DNA of 64,000 nt from G965222535 sp965222535. Lineage in GTDB: Bacteria > Pseudomonadota > Gammaproteobacteria > HK1. This document shows positions 62,618 through 64,000 of the stretch, one piece after another; the first letter of the stretch is position 1; the number at the start of each line of letters is the position of its first letter. The position numbers and the translations under genes are program-made. The stretch covers positions 1,426,001 through 1,490,000 of the forward strand of contig OZ244957.1 of NCBI GenBank assembly GCA_965222535.1. Direction: 5' to 3'. The notes below the pieces were generated by a model that was not told the origin of the DNA, did no database searches, and saw only the letters and a program-made list of their open reading frames with translations.

Positions 62618-63663
62618 TGGGCCTGCTTCTCAAGCGCCGTTGGTGCCGCGTCAACGCGGATGCCAAACCATTCAGGGCGGCGGCGCATTAGCCACCCCAT
62701 GACGCCTCCCTGGAAGTACACCGCGGTGATGACAATCAAGGCCCCCAGCGCGATCCACTGCCAGCCGAGAAAATAATTCCAAGTGATCTCTTTGAACAGG
62801 TGGAACATAATCGCCCCAATAACCGGCCCCCACAGCGTCCCTTTGCCGCCGAGGAGCACGCAGACAACCATGAAAATCCCTAGGTTGATCGTTTGATAAG
62901 CGGTTTCCAGCGGCTCAAAATGGATCAACTGGAAAGCTGAGATGGCACCAGCGATACCGACAAAGAATGCCGCAATGCTCCAGGTGGCGAGCTTATAGCG
63001 CAGGGTATGCAGCCCCATCGCTTCGGCTTTTTCCTCGTCATCACGGATGGCGTTGATGTTGATGCGAAAGCGTGTACTGTAGAGCCATTTGAGGAAGACA
63101 AACAGCGCCACCCCTTCGCCCGCGAAGAGGAAATAAAAGAACAGTTTGCCTTCTTCTAAATCGTTCGGATACACCGGCAACGCGATCCCCTGACCACCGC
63201 CGATCCATTCCCAGTTGGACACCAGCTCGCCGGCGGCGATGGCAATGCCGAGGGTGCCGATGGCGAAGTAAGGGCCGCGCAAGCCAAAGGTAATATAGCC
63301 AATCACCAGTGCACACAGCGTGCACAATACGCCAGCGCCCAGCATGCCCAACACTACCCCGGTAAAGTACTCGGTGCTGGTGAAAGTGTAGATACCGCCG
63401 CTGAAAGCATTGGTGTATTCACCGACATCGTACACCAAGGCGATGGTGATCACCGCCGCGGTGTACATGCCGGTGCCGTAGAAAAATATATTGCCGAGCG
63501 AGTTATAACCCATTTGGCCGCCGGTCATATCCCATGTCAAGGAGACGATGATCATCAGCCACAGGGTTGCCAGTTGGACTTTAAAGTCCGGCAATAGGAA
63601 GGGTGCCACCACCGTTGCGACCACTGCGCACAGATAGAACAGCGTGCGTTTGTGCGTCATCAT
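62614..63663 (-). CDS. livM: ABC transporter permease (LivM-like)
   Basis: 349 aa, about nine hydrophobic segments. GLRGPYFAIGTLGIAIAAGEL and INAIRDDEEKAEAMGLHTLRYKLATWSI are the HAAT permease motif (EAA-like loop). The gene is complete and overlaps livG. It starts at ATG 63663 or the next ATG, 13 bases after livH. Confidence 0.92.
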   Translation of the reverse strand: MMTHKRTLFYLCAVVATVVAPFLLPDFKVQLATLWLMIIVSLTWDMTGGQMGYNSLGNIFFYGTGMYTAAVITIALVYDVGEYTNAFSGGIYTFTSTEYFTGVVLGMLGAGVLCTLCALVIGYITFGLRGPYFAIGTLGIAIAAGELVSNWEWIGGGQGIALPVYPNDLEEGKLFFYFLFAGEGVALFVFLKWLYSTRFRININAIRDDEEKAEAMGLHTLRYKLATWSIAAFFVGIAGAISAFQLIHFEPLETAYQTINLGIFMVVCVLLGGKGTLWGPVIGAIMFHLFKEITWNYFLGWQWIALGALIVITAVYFQGGVMGWLMRRRPEWFGIRVDAAPTALEKQAH

Positions 63664-63675
63664 CGTTCGCTGTTG

Positions 63676-64000
63676 CTAACCCAAGCTCTGGCGTTTATGG
63701 CGCTGTTGCATCAGTCGCAGGATCAACACCAGCAGCAGTAGCAACACCGCGATCGCCTGCTGGTAGCCAACCCCGAAGATATGTGCGCCGTACTGCTCCA
63801 GCGCACCGATGCCAAGCCCGGCGGCGATAACGCCAGGGAAATTCCCCAGCCCGGCGGCGGTCACGATGACAAACGCGCGGATCGAGTGGGTGATCCCGTA
63901 AAACGGCTGGATCACCCACACCATCACGATGATCGCGCCTGCCGCGCCGCAAATCGCGGCGTTCAGAGAGAACGTGAAGGCGTACACTTTTTCGGTGTCG
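63676..64000 (-). CDS. livH: ABC transporter permease (LivH-like), partial at the window edge
   Basis: The C-terminal ~108 residues of a HAAT permease: DTEKVYAFTFSLNAAICGAA, then GITHSIRAFVIVTAAGLGNFPG and AGLGIGALEQYGA. The frame is open to the right edge, so the N-terminus lies outside. It is the first visible gene of the liv operon. Confidence 0.9.
   Translation of the reverse strand, partial: DTEKVYAFTFSLNAAICGAAGAIIVMVWVIQPFYGITHSIRAFVIVTAAGLGNFPGVIAAGLGIGALEQYGAHIFGVGYQQAIAVLLLLLVLILRLMQQRHKRQSLG

Overview
The window looks like a chromosomal segment of a gammaproteobacterium with about 50-55 % GC core genes. Core genes that support this are dsbC, gltBD, msrQ, fhs, a type II manC, yicC and a LivFGMH-type ABC transporter. 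The genome appears rich in mobile DNA, with IS256- and IS481-type remnants, several families of short palindromic intergenic repeats, and patches of roughly 30 % GC. A giant protein with cholera-toxin-type ADP-ribosyltransferase domains and one EPIYA motif hints at a host-associated lifestyle. The species cannot be named from the sequence. I saw no tRNA, rRNA or CRISPR array.

Layout. 0.3-3.6 kb: dsbC, then two GT4 glycosyltransferases, the second frameshifted. 4.0-15.6 kb: one 3885-residue repetitive protein on the minus strand with two near-identical ADP-ribosyltransferase domains. 16-31 kb: housekeeping genes separated by palindromic repeats, plus an AT-rich sulfotransferase-like gene. 31.4-44 kb: a defence-type island. 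It holds a GIY-YIG gene with an unknown partner, a PLD-SNF2 helicase, an Eco57I-like adenine methyltransferase, an AbiJ/HEPN-like gene, a DprA-like gene, and a cyclooxygenase-like heme peroxidase sitting in front of a decayed second copy of the AbiJ-DprA junction.

44-58.4 kb: a mosaic of IS256 copies and ends carrying two imported cargo blocks. The first is a four-gene minus-strand operon: GT4, radical SAM/SPASM, a PhyH-WG-methyltransferase fusion, and a histidine phosphatase. The second is a very AT-rich plus-strand trio: a LOG-kinase-methyltransferase fusion, a polysaccharide deacetylase, and a double GT2. The IS copy at 44.3 kb disrupts a DUF6122 membrane gene with a clear 9-bp target duplication; an intact copy of that gene lies at 51.4 kb. 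58.5-64 kb: a small GNAT / DUF1272 / glyoxalase cluster, a 2H phosphoesterase and the liv operon, which runs off the right edge.

How the genes work together. The helicase, methyltransferase, AbiJ-like and DprA-like genes are overlapping or tightly spaced and probably form one restriction plus abortive-infection operon. The cyclooxygenase-like gene has its own strong ribosome binding site directly after it. The glycosyltransferases, manC, deacetylase and sulfotransferase point to surface-glycan building and its horizontal diversification.
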